The position numbers and the translations under genes were made by a program. This document shows, one piece after another, positions 1-7,054 of a stretch of 7,345 nt of DNA; position 1 is the stretch's first letter; the number at the start of each line of letters is the position of its first letter. The notes under the pieces were generated by a model, which was not told where the DNA came from, made no database searches, and worked only from the letters and a program-made list of their open reading frames with translations. The DNA is taken from assembly GCA_946007445.1 (NCBI GenBank), contig CAMGAL010000104.1, forward strand, positions 1 through 7,345, written 5' to 3'. The DNA is from an uncultured Mediterranea sp. (GTDB lineage Bacteria > Bacteroidota > Bacteroidia > Bacteroidales > Bacteroidaceae).

Positions 1-2
1 TT

Positions 3-287
3 TGTCTCTGCTATGGTATAGACTTGGTTTGCTTCTTAGGTCGTGTGGATATTATTTCCGTTTCCGTTTTGGCACGTGCCGGGTGTCTTATTTTGGAACC
101 CGGCAAAGAGGTCATCTTCGAATGCAAGGACCTGGCCTACATCAGCAGCTCCGGCTTGCGCGTCATTCTGTTGGTCTACAAGAAACTGTCGGCTACGGGT
201 GGCTCATTCCAGCTGCGCAACGTGCAGCCTGCCATCAAGTCGGTGTTCGACATGACGGGATTCTCCAACATCTTGAAGATCAACTAA
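3..287 (+). CDS. STAS-domain anti-sigma-factor antagonist (5' partial)
   Basis: This is the C-terminal part of a small single-domain STAS protein of the SpoIIAA/RsbV type. In that family the protein binds an anti-sigma-factor kinase and is switched by phosphorylation of a serine. The frame is open from the window edge, so the true start lies outside; GTCs and TTGs near the edge are not convincing starts. Visible landmarks are an early LGRVD (normally the GRLD turn after the second strand), then GKEVIFECKDLAYISSSGLR, which carries the conserved SSG phospho-acceptor loop, and a C-terminal FDMTGF motif typical of STAS domains. The spacing between GRVD and GKEV is normal for the family. The first 100 bases use many T-ending codons, unlike the rest, and encode an atypical segment (IISVSVLARAGCLILEPG), so errors there are possible. 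It lies 17 nt upstream of an efflux adaptor and probably shares its transcript. Family assignment is firm; the partner kinase or phosphatase is unknown. Confidence 0.8.
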   Translation, partial: CLCYGIDLVCFLGRVDIISVSVLARAGCLILEPGKEVIFECKDLAYISSSGLRVILLVYKKLSATGGSFQLRNVQPAIKSVFDMTGFSNILKIN

Positions 288-304
288 TCTCGCTCCTCTT
301 CCCT

Positions 305-1147
305 ATGAAAGGACTCACTTACCTGTCTCTGTTGCTAATGGCCTGCACGTCCTGCCAGCGTACAGCCTCTACGGAGGGTGACCGACCGGTCGATATGCCC
401 GAGACCACCTCTCCGGCTGCTGTGGTGCCTCAGGCCACTGATGCACCTTCAGCCGATACCTGCATTGCTTTCACCTGCAACGGTAAGGTGAGTGCTGCGC
501 GCTATGCCGACTTGAACTTCCGCACGAGCGGACTGGTCACTGCGGTCTACAAGAAGAATGGCGACCGCGTAGCCGCAGGAGAGAAAATCGCCCAGCTGGA
601 GACGCTGGAGCAAGAGAAAAACGTCCGGCAGAGCGAGACCTCCCTGCAGCAGGCGGCCCTCGATCTGCAGGACATCCTGATAGGCCAAGGCTTAGACCCC
701 GAAAAGAAGGACCAGGTGCCCGCCGAGATGATGCGACTCATCCGCATCAAGAGCGGCTACGAGCAGGCGGAACTCAACTTGCAGGCCGCTCGCATCGCCT
801 TGCAGGAGGCTACCTTGAAGGCTCCTTTCAGTGGTGTGATAGCCAATCTGACCGCCCTGCCTCACAACCAGGTCTCTACCTCGGGTCCCGTGTGCCGCCT
901 CATCGACGAGCGTTCGCTGGAGGTGGAGTTCAAGGTGCAGGAGAACGAGTTGGGCTCCATCGCCCGAGGCGACGAGGTGGAGGTGCTGCTCTATGGCGGA
1001 GTGGGACATGCCGTCAGTGCACGGGTGAGTGAAATCAATCCCTTGGTCGAGGAGGACGGTAGTGTGAAGATCAAGGCCCGCTTGGGACAAGACAGCCGTC
1101 TGCTGGCCGGTATGAACGTGCAGGTGCGCATCAAACGGAAGCCATGA
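305..1147 (+). CDS. Efflux periplasmic adaptor subunit, HlyD/RND membrane-fusion lipoprotein
   Basis: This 280-residue periplasmic adaptor should bridge an inner-membrane pump and an outer-membrane TolC channel. I chose the ATG at 305 because it gives a lipoprotein signal: a hydrophobic stretch LTYLSLLLMA followed by Cys14 in a lipobox-like L-M-A-C. The same frame stays open further upstream, but that part overlaps the STAS gene and is not meaningful. After a Pro/Thr/Ala-rich linker (about 18-52), residues 60-99 form the first lipoyl half, containing GLVTAVYKKNGDRVAAGEKI. Residues 100-170 form a short alpha-helical hairpin rich in Gln, Glu and Leu. Residues 171-200 return to the lipoyl fold (LKAPFSGVIANL), and 203-278 form the beta-barrel/membrane-proximal region ending LLAGMNVQVRIKRKP. 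The protein is shorter than classical AcrA-type adaptors. It overlaps the downstream TolC-family gene by 4 nt, so the two are translationally coupled. No RND or ABC permease is present here. Substrate is unknown. Confidence 0.9.
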   Translation: MKGLTYLSLLLMACTSCQRTASTEGDRPVDMPETTSPAAVVPQATDAPSADTCIAFTCNGKVSAARYADLNFRTSGLVTAVYKKNGDRVAAGEKIAQLETLEQEKNVRQSETSLQQAALDLQDILIGQGLDPEKKDQVPAEMMRLIRIKSGYEQAELNLQAARIALQEATLKAPFSGVIANLTALPHNQVSTSGPVCRLIDERSLEVEFKVQENELGSIARGDEVEVLLYGGVGHAVSARVSEINPLVEEDGSVKIKARLGQDSRLLAGMNVQVRIKRKP

Positions 1148-2628
1148 AACGCCTGGGACTCCTACTCATGCTGCTCGGCCTCGTCCTGCTCCCTGTGCAG
1201 GCCGGCAAGAAGCTGACGCTGACATTGGATAGAGCCATCCAGATAGCCAATGACAGCTCGCTGGAGGCATTCCGATGTCAGAACCTCTTCCTCTCCGGCT
1301 ATTGGGAGTACCGCGCCTATCGGGCGGATCGTTTGCCCAGTATCAGCCTCGAACTCACCCCGGCCGAGTACTACCGCTACATCGTGGAGCGCTACGACTC
1401 GGAGAATGATATGGACGTCTACCGCGAGCAGCAGATGTTCCGCGCAGCCGGCGAACTCAACATCAAGCAGAACCTCGACTGGACGGGTGGTACCTTCTAC
1501 ATCCAGTCGTCGCTGGAGTATATGCGCAACTTCGGTGCCACCAAGTACACCCAATACTCCAGCGTCCCCCTGCGTATCGGCTACCAACAGGAACTGCTGG
1601 GCTACAACCCCTTCCGCTGGCAGCGGCGCATCGAACCGCTCAAGTATGAGAAGGTGAAGAAGGAGTTCCTCTACAACCGCGAGCTGATAGCCGGACGAGT
1701 GGTGCAACTCTTCTTCAACCTCGCCATTGCCCAAAACGACCTCCGCATGGCTGAGGCGGACGTGGCCTCGAGCGACACCCTCTATCAGATAGGTTTGAAG
1801 CGCAAGAAGATAGCCTCCATCACGCAGAGCGACCTCATGGTGCTGGAGTTGGACAAGGTGAACTCGCGAAACTCGCTGCAGAACGCCACCATCGCCCTGA
1901 AGCGGGCCATGTTCTCGCTCGTGTCGTTCCTCAACCTGGACAAGGACACGGAGCTGGTGCTGGACATCCCCAGCCGGCCGGCTGACATAGAGATCCCTTT
2001 GGAGAAGGCCTTGACGCAGGCCAAGGGAAACAACCCCACCTATCTGGAGCAGAAGCAGTCCATCCTCGAAGCCGAGCAGACCGTTGACAAGACCAAGCGC
2101 GAAGCCGCCTTCAATGCCAGCGTGAATGCCAGTGTGGGTTACAACCAGGTGGCCGAGAGCTTCGGCAAGGTCTACAAGCACCCCCTGCAGCAGCAGTTGG
2201 TGTCTATGTCGATCTCCATCCCCTTGGTGGACTGGGGTGTGCGCAAGGGGCGCTACAACATGGCTCGCAACCAGCTGAACGTCACCCGCATCTCTGCCCG
2301 CCAGCAGGAGCAGGAGGTGGAGGAGGAAGTGGTGATGAGCGTCAGCGACTTCAATGTGCAGCAAGACATCATTACCAGCGCCGAAGAGGCGCTCGACCTG
2401 GCCATCATGGCCTACGACCAGACCAAGCAGCGCTTCTTGGCGGGCAAAGCCGACGTCAACAGCCTCTCCATTGCCTTGAGCCGCCAGCAGAGCGCCCAGC
2501 GCAACTACCTCGCCGCCCTCAAGACCTATTGGGAGAACTTCTACAAGATTCGCAGCCTGACCCTCTACGACTTCGCATCGGACTTCTCACTTTCCGACAA
2601 GATGGACTTCGAGCTGCATCTGTATTGA
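1144..2628 (+). CDS. TolC-family outer membrane efflux protein
   Basis: This 494-residue protein is predicted to form the trimeric outer-membrane channel with a periplasmic helical tunnel that works with the adaptor encoded just upstream. Residues 1-20 are a Sec signal peptide with a Leu-rich core and a likely cleavage after VQA. The mature protein begins with a classic OEP start, LTLTLDRAIQIANDSSLEA. It shows the internal duplication of the family. The first repeat has a beta-strand region (about 105-150) and long helices (about 165-265). The second begins near DIEIPLEKALTQAKGNNP and contains the strand region 323-363, with the characteristic SISIPLVDWG motif, followed by helices from 370 to 470. 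The C terminus is hydrophobic/aromatic (FELHLY), as expected for outer-membrane assembly. The start ATG overlaps the adaptor stop (ATGA), which fixes the start and implies coupled translation. It is the last gene of the block and is followed by a hairpin. What is exported cannot be read from the sequence. Confidence 0.92.
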   Translation: MKRLGLLLMLLGLVLLPVQAGKKLTLTLDRAIQIANDSSLEAFRCQNLFLSGYWEYRAYRADRLPSISLELTPAEYYRYIVERYDSENDMDVYREQQMFRAAGELNIKQNLDWTGGTFYIQSSLEYMRNFGATKYTQYSSVPLRIGYQQELLGYNPFRWQRRIEPLKYEKVKKEFLYNRELIAGRVVQLFFNLAIAQNDLRMAEADVASSDTLYQIGLKRKKIASITQSDLMVLELDKVNSRNSLQNATIALKRAMFSLVSFLNLDKDTELVLDIPSRPADIEIPLEKALTQAKGNNPTYLEQKQSILEAEQTVDKTKREAAFNASVNASVGYNQVAESFGKVYKHPLQQQLVSMSISIPLVDWGVRKGRYNMARNQLNVTRISARQQEQEVEEEVVMSVSDFNVQQDIITSAEEALDLAIMAYDQTKQRFLAGKADVNSLSIALSRQQSAQRNYLAALKTYWENFYKIRSLTLYDFASDFSLSDKMDFELHLY

Positions 2629-2657
2629 TGCTTTCTGAGGAGTTAGTCATAGAATAA

Positions 2658-2692
2658 TGAGGGTGTGTCAAATGATTCTTGACACACCCTCA
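2658..2692. terminator. Perfect 14-bp hairpin between convergent genes, probable bidirectional terminator
   Basis: The arms TGAGGGTGTGTCAA (2658-2671) and TTGACACACCCTCA (2679-2692) are exact reverse complements with a 7-nt loop (ATGATTC). The hairpin lies 29 bp after the TolC-family stop and 57 bp beyond the asd stop on the other strand. The flank read on the minus strand (TTATTCT) is more T-rich than the plus-strand flank (CAAGTTTCG), so it may be the better terminator for asd. Serving both genes is the simplest reading. Confidence 0.8.
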
Positions 2693-2749
2693 CAAGTTTC
2701 GTTATAGGTGGATATGGGGCAACCCCCTATCGGGATTCGGAGAGGCGCC

Positions 2750-3757
2750 TCAGAGCGCCTTCTCCTGAATGAGGTATTCGGCAATCTGCACGGCATTGAG
2801 GGCAGCGCCTTTCTTAATCTGGTCGCCCACAATCCAGAAGGTCAAGCCATTCTCGTTGGCCAGATCTTTGCGGATGCGACCCACATAGACGGGGTCTTTG
2901 CCGGCCAGGAAGAGAGGCATGGGGTACTCCTTCTTCTCGGGGTTGTCCATCAGCACCAGGCCTTGACCGGCGGCAAAGGCATTGCGGGCCTCTTCCACGG
3001 TGACGGGACGCTCGGTCTCCACCCAGATGCTCTCAGAGTGCGAGCGGAGGGCAGGCACACGGACGCACATGGCGCTGACCTGCACGTCGGAGTGCATGAT
3101 CTTGCGCGTCTCGTTGTACATCTTCATCTCCTCCTTCGTATAGCCGTTGTCGGTGAAGACGTCAATCTGCGGGATGACGTTGAAAGCCAGCTGGTAGGCA
3201 AACTTCTCTACGGTGACGGGCTCGTTGGCCAGCACCTGGCGATACTGCTCGTAGAGCTCGGCCATGGCAGCCGCTCCGGCACCACTGGCAGCCTGATAGG
3301 TAGAGACGTGTACGCGCTTGATGTGCGACAGCTGCTCGATGGCCTTCAGAGCCACCACCATCTGAATCGTGGTGCAGTTGGGGTTGGCGATAATGCCGCG
3401 CGGACGCTGCTTGGCATCGGCTGCATTGACCTCGGGCACCACCAAAGGTACATCCTCATCCATGCGGAAGGCACTGGAGTTGTCAATCATCACGGCACCA
3501 TACTTGGTGATGGTGTCGGCAAACTCCTTGGAAGTGCCTGCTCCTGCGGAGGTGAAGGCAATATCCACTCCTTTGAAGTCATCGTTGTGCTGCAGGAGTT
3601 TGACCTCGATTTCCTTGCCACGGAAGGTATATTTGGTACCGGCGCTACGCTTTGAGCCGAACAACACCAATTCATCCAGCGGAAAATTTCGTTCATCGAG
3701 CACACGCAGGAACTCTTGTCCCACGGCTCCGCTTGCTCCAACAATTGCTACTTTCAT
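2750..3757 (-). CDS. asd: Aspartate-semialdehyde dehydrogenase
   Basis: This 335-residue cytoplasmic enzyme performs the NADPH-dependent reduction of L-aspartyl-4-phosphate to L-aspartate-4-semialdehyde. That is the branch-point step toward lysine and diaminopimelate (cell wall), threonine and methionine. The N terminus is a Rossmann nucleotide-binding loop, [13 protein letters not shown] (residues 3-15). FTSAGAGTS (68-76) and [10 protein letters not shown] (91-100) are standard family blocks. The catalytic cysteine is Cys128 in [18 protein letters not shown] (153-161) carries the substrate-binding Gln, and [10 protein letters not shown] (233-242) contains the catalytic His240. The C terminus [15 protein letters not shown] is also diagnostic. 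Length is normal, and all key residues are present, so it should be active. It is transcribed alone, convergent with the efflux block and divergent from the antiporter. A -7 promoter element sits about 35 bp upstream of the ATG. Confidence 0.97.
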   Translation of the reverse strand: MKVAIVGASGAVGQEFLRVLDERNFPLDELVLFGSKRSAGTKYTFRGKEIEVKLLQHNDDFKGVDIAFTSAGAGTSKEFADTITKYGAVMIDNSSAFRMDEDVPLVVPEVNAADAKQRPRGIIANPNCTTIQMVVALKAIEQLSHIKRVHVSTYQAASGAGAAAMAELYEQYRQVLANEPVTVEKFAYQLAFNVIPQIDVFTDNGYTKEEMKMYNETRKIMHSDVQVSAMCVRVPALRSHSESIWVETERPVTVEEARNAFAAGQGLVLMDNPEKKEYPMPLFLAGKDPVYVGRIRKDLANENGLTFWIVGDQIKKGAALNAVQIAEYLIQEKAL

Positions 3758-3791
3758 TTTTCTAATTCTTTAAGTGGTTTGTAAATTGGGC

Positions 3792-3810
3792 GCAAATTTA
3801 TGCAATTTGC
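3792..3810. repeat. 7-bp inverted repeat in the asd/antiporter divergent intergenic region
   Basis: GCAAATT (3792-3798) and AATTTGC (3804-3810) are exact inverted repeats around a 5-nt spacer (TATGC). The left arm overlaps the -7 element proposed for asd, so a dimeric regulator bound here could block that promoter. No regulator family can be named, and in AT-rich intergenic DNA such a repeat can arise by chance. Confidence 0.35.
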
Positions 3811-3826
3811 CAGAAATGACCCCAAT
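3793..3826 (-). promoter_or_regulatory. Putative Bacteroidetes-type promoter for asd
   Basis: On the minus strand, TAAATTTG (3800-3793) matches the Bacteroidetes -7 consensus TAnnTTTG exactly. An ATTG (3826-3823), a one-mismatch version of the -33 TTTG element, lies 22 nt upstream of it. The implied transcription start gives an untranslated leader of roughly 30 nt before the asd ATG. The -7 match is good; the -33 match and spacing are only fair. No comparably good promoter could be recognised for the divergent antiporter gene: TTATTTTG at 3844-3851 (+) has one mismatch to the -7 consensus but no well-placed -33. Confidence 0.5.
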
Positions 3827-3863
3827 AATTGAAATCTTTTTTGTTATTTTGCAGCCGAAACCG

Positions 3864-6011
3864 ATGAAAACTGTATCTTTTATGGAGTGGTTTGGCCTCA
3901 ATGTGCATCTTCCCGTCAGCGATCCTACCTGGATTTTCTTCCTGGTGTTGGCCATCATTCTGTTTGCGCCGCTCCTCATGAGCCGCCTTCACATTCCCCA
4001 CATCATCGGCTTGATACTGGCCGGACTCATCGTAGGTCCCTACGGACTCAACATGCTGGAGCGCGACAGCAGCTTCGAGCTGTTTGGCAAGGTGGGCATC
4101 TACTACTACATGTTAATGGCCGGACTGGAGCTGGATCTGCCCAACTTCGCCCGGCATCGGCGGCGAGGGATCCTCATCGGGCAGCTCACCTTCTCCATAC
4201 CCTTCCTCATGGGGTGGAGCATCGGCCTCTATGTGCTGCACCTGCCTCTGCTCACCTCCATCCTGCTGGCCTGCATCATCTCCTCCCACACGCTGGTGTC
4301 CTACCCCATCGTGGGGCGCTACGGCGTGGAGAAGGATGTCAGCGTGGTGCTCTCCATCGTAGCCACGGCCTTTGCCGTCTTCACTGCCCTGCTCATCCTG
4401 GCCGGCATTGTAGGGGCCCACGACGCAGGTTCCGATGGCTGGTTCTGGGTCGGCTTTTGCGCCAAGTTCCTGCTCTATGTCGGTACCATCATCTACGCCT
4501 TCCCCCGGCTGGGACGCTGGTTCTTCCGTCGCTACAACGACAACGTCATGCAGTACATCTTCGTGTTGGCCTTGGTCTTCCTCAGTGCCGCGCTGGCCGA
4601 ACTGGCCGGACTGGAGGGGTTGCTTGGTGCCTTCTTGACGGGCTTGGTCATCAACCGGTTGATTCCCAAGGTCTCTCCGCTGATGAACCGCATCGAGTTT
4701 GTAGGCAACGCCCTCTTCATCCCCTACTTCCTGATAGGTGTGGGCATGATTATCAACATACGCGTGCTGGCCGAGGGTAGCGACTCGCTCTGGCTGATGC
4801 TGGTCATGGTGCTCACGGCCACGGTCAGCAAGTGGGTGCCCGCCTTCCTGATGCAGAAACTGTTTGGCATGAGTGCCGACTCGCGCCGCATGATGTTCGG
4901 CCTGACCAATGCCCATGCAGCCGGCGCACTGGCTATGGTGATGATAGGCACCAAGATGGAGATAGCGCCGGGGCAGTACCTGATGAGCGACGCCGTGCTC
5001 AATGGCACGGTGATGGTCATCCTCTTGTCGTGCATCATCAGTTCGCTGGCCACCGAACAGGCCGCCCGTGACATTGCCATGAGTGACGCCTCGCCTGACG
5101 AGAACCGAGGCAGCAGCCACGGCCGATGCCTCATCACCTACTCCAATCCCGCCACCGTGGAGGTGCTGACGCAGCTGGCCATGATGATACGCAATCCCCA
5201 CATCCCCGACAGTATGATGGGGCTCAGCGTGGCCTATGACGACGAGAAGGGGGAGAAACGGCTGGCGCAGGGCAAGCAGAATCTGGCTCAGGCCGAGAAG
5301 ATAGCGGCGGCGGCCGACATACGGATGCTGACCGTGAGCCGCGTGAGCAACAACATCGCTTCGGGCATCGTCCACACCGTGAAGGAGTATGACGTGGGCG
5401 AGGTGGTCATCGGTCTGCACCACAAGGCCAACATTGCCGACTCCTTCTTCGGTCTCATCGTGGAGAACCTGCTGAAGGGCACCTACCGCGAGGTGATGGT
5501 GGCCCGCTGCCTCATGCCTCCCGGCACCTGGCGCAAGGTCATCGTGGCCGTACCGCCCAAGGCGGAGTATGAGGTGGGCTTCTACAAATGGCTGGAGCAC
5601 CTCTGCCGTATCGGCGAGCAACTGGGCTGCCGGATGCACTTTCACGCGCCTGCCGAGACGAGGCGCTACATCAGCGACTACATTGCCCAGCTGCACGAGA
5701 ACGTGCGGGCCGAGTACTCCGACCTCGACGACTGGGACGACCTGCTGCTGCTCACCGGTGAGGTGAACTACGACCACCTGCTGGTCATCGTCAGTGCCCG
5801 CCAGGGATTCATCTCCTATGCGCCCTCGTTCGAGCGGCTCCCCATGCAGATATCGAAGTACTTCAACAACAACAGTGTCCTGTTGCTCTATCCCGACCAG
5901 AAGGGCGATCCGCAGGAGAACGTCTCGCTCTTCAACCCCGTACATAGAGCGACAGCCACCCACGAGATGAGTGGGTGGCTGTCGAAACTCTCTTCCCTTG
6001 TCAAGAGATAG
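3864..6011 (+). CDS. CPA2-family cation:proton antiporter with C-terminal Usp-like region
   Basis: This 715-residue inner-membrane protein is predicted to exchange Na+ or K+ for protons, for pH or salt homeostasis. The frame stays open to a GTG at 3774, but the ATG at 3864 (MKTVSFMEWF) is preferred because the upstream part is intergenic and overlaps the asd promoter; ATG at 3882 is an alternative. Residues 21-398 carry about 12 hydrophobic segments. Family landmarks are PHIIGLILAGLIVGPYG (45-61), MAGLELDLPNF (85-95), ELAGLEGLLGAFLTGLVINR (246-265) and a lysine in TVSKWVPAF (Lys323). The usual cation-site region of the middle helices reads IISSHTLVSYPIVGRYG (138-154). Residues 418-550 resemble a universal stress protein domain (ITYSNPATVEVL; GEVVIGLHHKANIADSFFG), and 556-678 look like a second, more divergent copy starting WRKVIVAVPP. 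The last 20 or so residues are encoded through a strong hairpin. Ion specificity is not determinable. glsB is convergent, 14 bp away. Confidence 0.9.
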   Translation: MKTVSFMEWFGLNVHLPVSDPTWIFFLVLAIILFAPLLMSRLHIPHIIGLILAGLIVGPYGLNMLERDSSFELFGKVGIYYYMLMAGLELDLPNFARHRRRGILIGQLTFSIPFLMGWSIGLYVLHLPLLTSILLACIISSHTLVSYPIVGRYGVEKDVSVVLSIVATAFAVFTALLILAGIVGAHDAGSDGWFWVGFCAKFLLYVGTIIYAFPRLGRWFFRRYNDNVMQYIFVLALVFLSAALAELAGLEGLLGAFLTGLVINRLIPKVSPLMNRIEFVGNALFIPYFLIGVGMIINIRVLAEGSDSLWLMLVMVLTATVSKWVPAFLMQKLFGMSADSRRMMFGLTNAHAAGALAMVMIGTKMEIAPGQYLMSDAVLNGTVMVILLSCIISSLATEQAARDIAMSDASPDENRGSSHGRCLITYSNPATVEVLTQLAMMIRNPHIPDSMMGLSVAYDDEKGEKRLAQGKQNLAQAEKIAAAADIRMLTVSRVSNNIASGIVHTVKEYDVGEVVIGLHHKANIADSFFGLIVENLLKGTYREVMVARCLMPPGTWRKVIVAVPPKAEYEVGFYKWLEHLCRIGEQLGCRMHFHAPAETRRYISDYIAQLHENVRAEYSDLDDWDDLLLLTGEVNYDHLLVIVSARQGFISYAPSFERLPMQISKYFNNNSVLLLYPDQKGDPQENVSLFNPVHRATATHEMSGWLSKLSSLVKR
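5950..5984. terminator. Perfect 14-bp hairpin inside the 3' end of the antiporter frame
   Basis: CGACAGCCACCCAC (5950-5963) pairs exactly with GTGGGTGGCTGTCG (5971-5984) around a 7-nt loop (GAGATGA). It sits between the convergent antiporter and glsB genes, where a bidirectional terminator is expected, yet it lies within the last codons of the antiporter. The plus-strand flank is pyrimidine-rich (CTCTCTTCCCTT) rather than a clean T tract. A second, weaker stem, CCCTTGTC (5995-6002) with GACAAAGGG (6015-6023, one bulged A), followed by CCTTATTT, could assist termination on the plus strand. Confidence 0.6.
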
Positions 6012-6025
6012 CCGGACAAAGGGCC

Positions 6026-7015
6026 TTATTTCTGAATGGGAAAGAATATCTTGTTGGCTCCCGAGGTGATGTTCAGGGCCTCGGGCTCGTTCTCGATGAA
6101 CGACTGGATGTGGCGGATCCGCTTTTCGGCCAGAATCTCGTCCACATTGATCAGGATGCCCGTCTCCTCCACATCGCCGAATCCGTAGTTGATGGCCGTG
6201 CCAAACATGCGCATCGTGGGGCTCAGACCCATGTAGGCATTTACCAGCGGGGGAATGTTGTAGCCCAGCTTGCGGATTTCGCTGTTGAGTATCTTGTAGT
6301 CCTCCTTGAAGGTCTCCTTGCAGAAGAGTCGTTCCAGCTCTTGCTCGTCGCTCTCCAGCGTGAGTGGCTTCATCGGCGTGATGAGGCCCTCCTTGTCGGC
6401 AAAGTGCTTGCGCAGGAAATAGAGTATCATGTCGCGTCCCTTGCGGATGTAGCTGGGGTACATGGTCACCTTGCCGAAGAAGTACTTCACGTTGGGCATC
6501 ACCACGGTCAGGGCACCCAGTCCGTCCCACAGGTTGTCGAGTGCGAAGAGGCCTTTGCTGCCGGCACGTGTGGACTGATACTCCAGCGTGACGAACGAGC
6601 GGCCCAGCTCGATGGTGGTGGGCAGGTAGTCGCGCAGGAACTGCTCGGAGAAGTTGAACATGTGGGCCGTAGCCAGGATGGGGGCGCCATGCTCGTCGAA
6701 ACGCACGTCCGTGCCCAGTATGTAGCGGTAGCCGCCCAGTATCTCTTCAGCCTCCGGATTCCATACGATGAGCTGCTTGTAGGGGTTCTCCATGGTGTCA
6801 TACTCGTCGATGTCCATCGAGAGTCCCGTGCCGCCCCCCGCTGCACGGAAGGCTATCTCGCGCAGGCGGCCTATCTCGCGCATGGTGTTGGGAGAATCTT
6901 GCGCAGTGATGATGTATATCTTGTTATGGCTCTTGTTGGTCATTCGCAGGCGTTTCTCTTCAGTCAGTTCCGCCTTGAGCAGCTCTTTGCTGACCGGTGC
7001 AATGATTTCTTCCAT
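6026..7015 (-). CDS. glsB: Glycine N-acyltransferase for glycine-lipid synthesis (GNAT/hemolysin-like, GlsB type)
   Basis: This 329-residue protein belongs to the OlsB/hemolysin-like branch of the GNAT acyltransferases. The Bacteroides thetaiotaomicron relative GlsB attaches a 3-hydroxy fatty acyl group (from acyl-ACP) to the amino group of glycine, the first step to glycine lipids at the inner membrane. Visible features are the N-terminal region IYIITAQDSPNTMREIGRLR (33-52), then REIAFRAAGGGTG (52-64). YRYILG (96-101) and the diagnostic TIELGRSFVTLEY (134-146) form the acyl-donor core; the Glu and Arg of ELGRS are the conserved family residues. The C-terminal block IPPLVNAYMGLSPTMRMFG (254-272) is the usual substrate-side motif. 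The ATG at 7013-7015 gives the expected N terminus; no strong Shine-Dalgarno precedes it. It starts 39 nt after the glsA stop on the same strand, so the pair is likely co-transcribed. Making ornithine lipid instead is possible but less likely, given the Bacteroidales context. Confidence 0.88.
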   Translation of the reverse strand: MEEIIAPVSKELLKAELTEEKRLRMTNKSHNKIYIITAQDSPNTMREIGRLREIAFRAAGGGTGLSMDIDEYDTMENPYKQLIVWNPEAEEILGGYRYILGTDVRFDEHGAPILATAHMFNFSEQFLRDYLPTTIELGRSFVTLEYQSTRAGSKGLFALDNLWDGLGALTVVMPNVKYFFGKVTMYPSYIRKGRDMILYFLRKHFADKEGLITPMKPLTLESDEQELERLFCKETFKEDYKILNSEIRKLGYNIPPLVNAYMGLSPTMRMFGTAINYGFGDVEETGILINVDEILAEKRIRHIQSFIENEPEALNITSGANKIFFPIQK

Positions 7016-7054
7016 ATAAATTACTCTATTTCTATGAGGTCTTGATAATTGGTT

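Noticed and set aside
2..304. Extension of the efflux adaptor frame upstream of the ATG at 305
   Set aside because: The extension overlaps the STAS gene in another frame and encodes Arg/Gln-rich nonsense, while the ATG at 305 gives a proper lipoprotein signal.
1162..2364. A 400-codon open frame antisense to the TolC-family gene
   Set aside because: The sense strand encodes a full TolC-family protein with signal peptide and family motifs. The antisense product is Leu/His/Val-rich without recognisable domains.
2742..2760. GC-rich palindrome GAGGCGCCTC and a short AGGCGC/GCGCCT inverted repeat over the asd stop
   Set aside because: The stems are only 5-6 bp with no T tract, and the nearby 14-bp hairpin is a far better terminator.
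2708..3655. A 315-codon plus-strand frame opposite asd
   Set aside because: asd on the minus strand has every catalytic motif. The opposite frame is Gly/His/Leu-rich shadow sequence.
3774..3863. A GTG start for the antiporter adding 30 residues
   Set aside because: It would start inside the divergent promoter region and adds residues not typical of the family. The ATG at 3864 gives a sensible N terminus.
4113..6530. An 805-codon open frame on the minus strand across the antiporter and into glsB
   Set aside because: It is antisense to two well-supported genes, its product is a His/Gln/Gly/Val/Asp-rich string with no fold-like pattern, and such frames are expected opposite GC3-rich genes.
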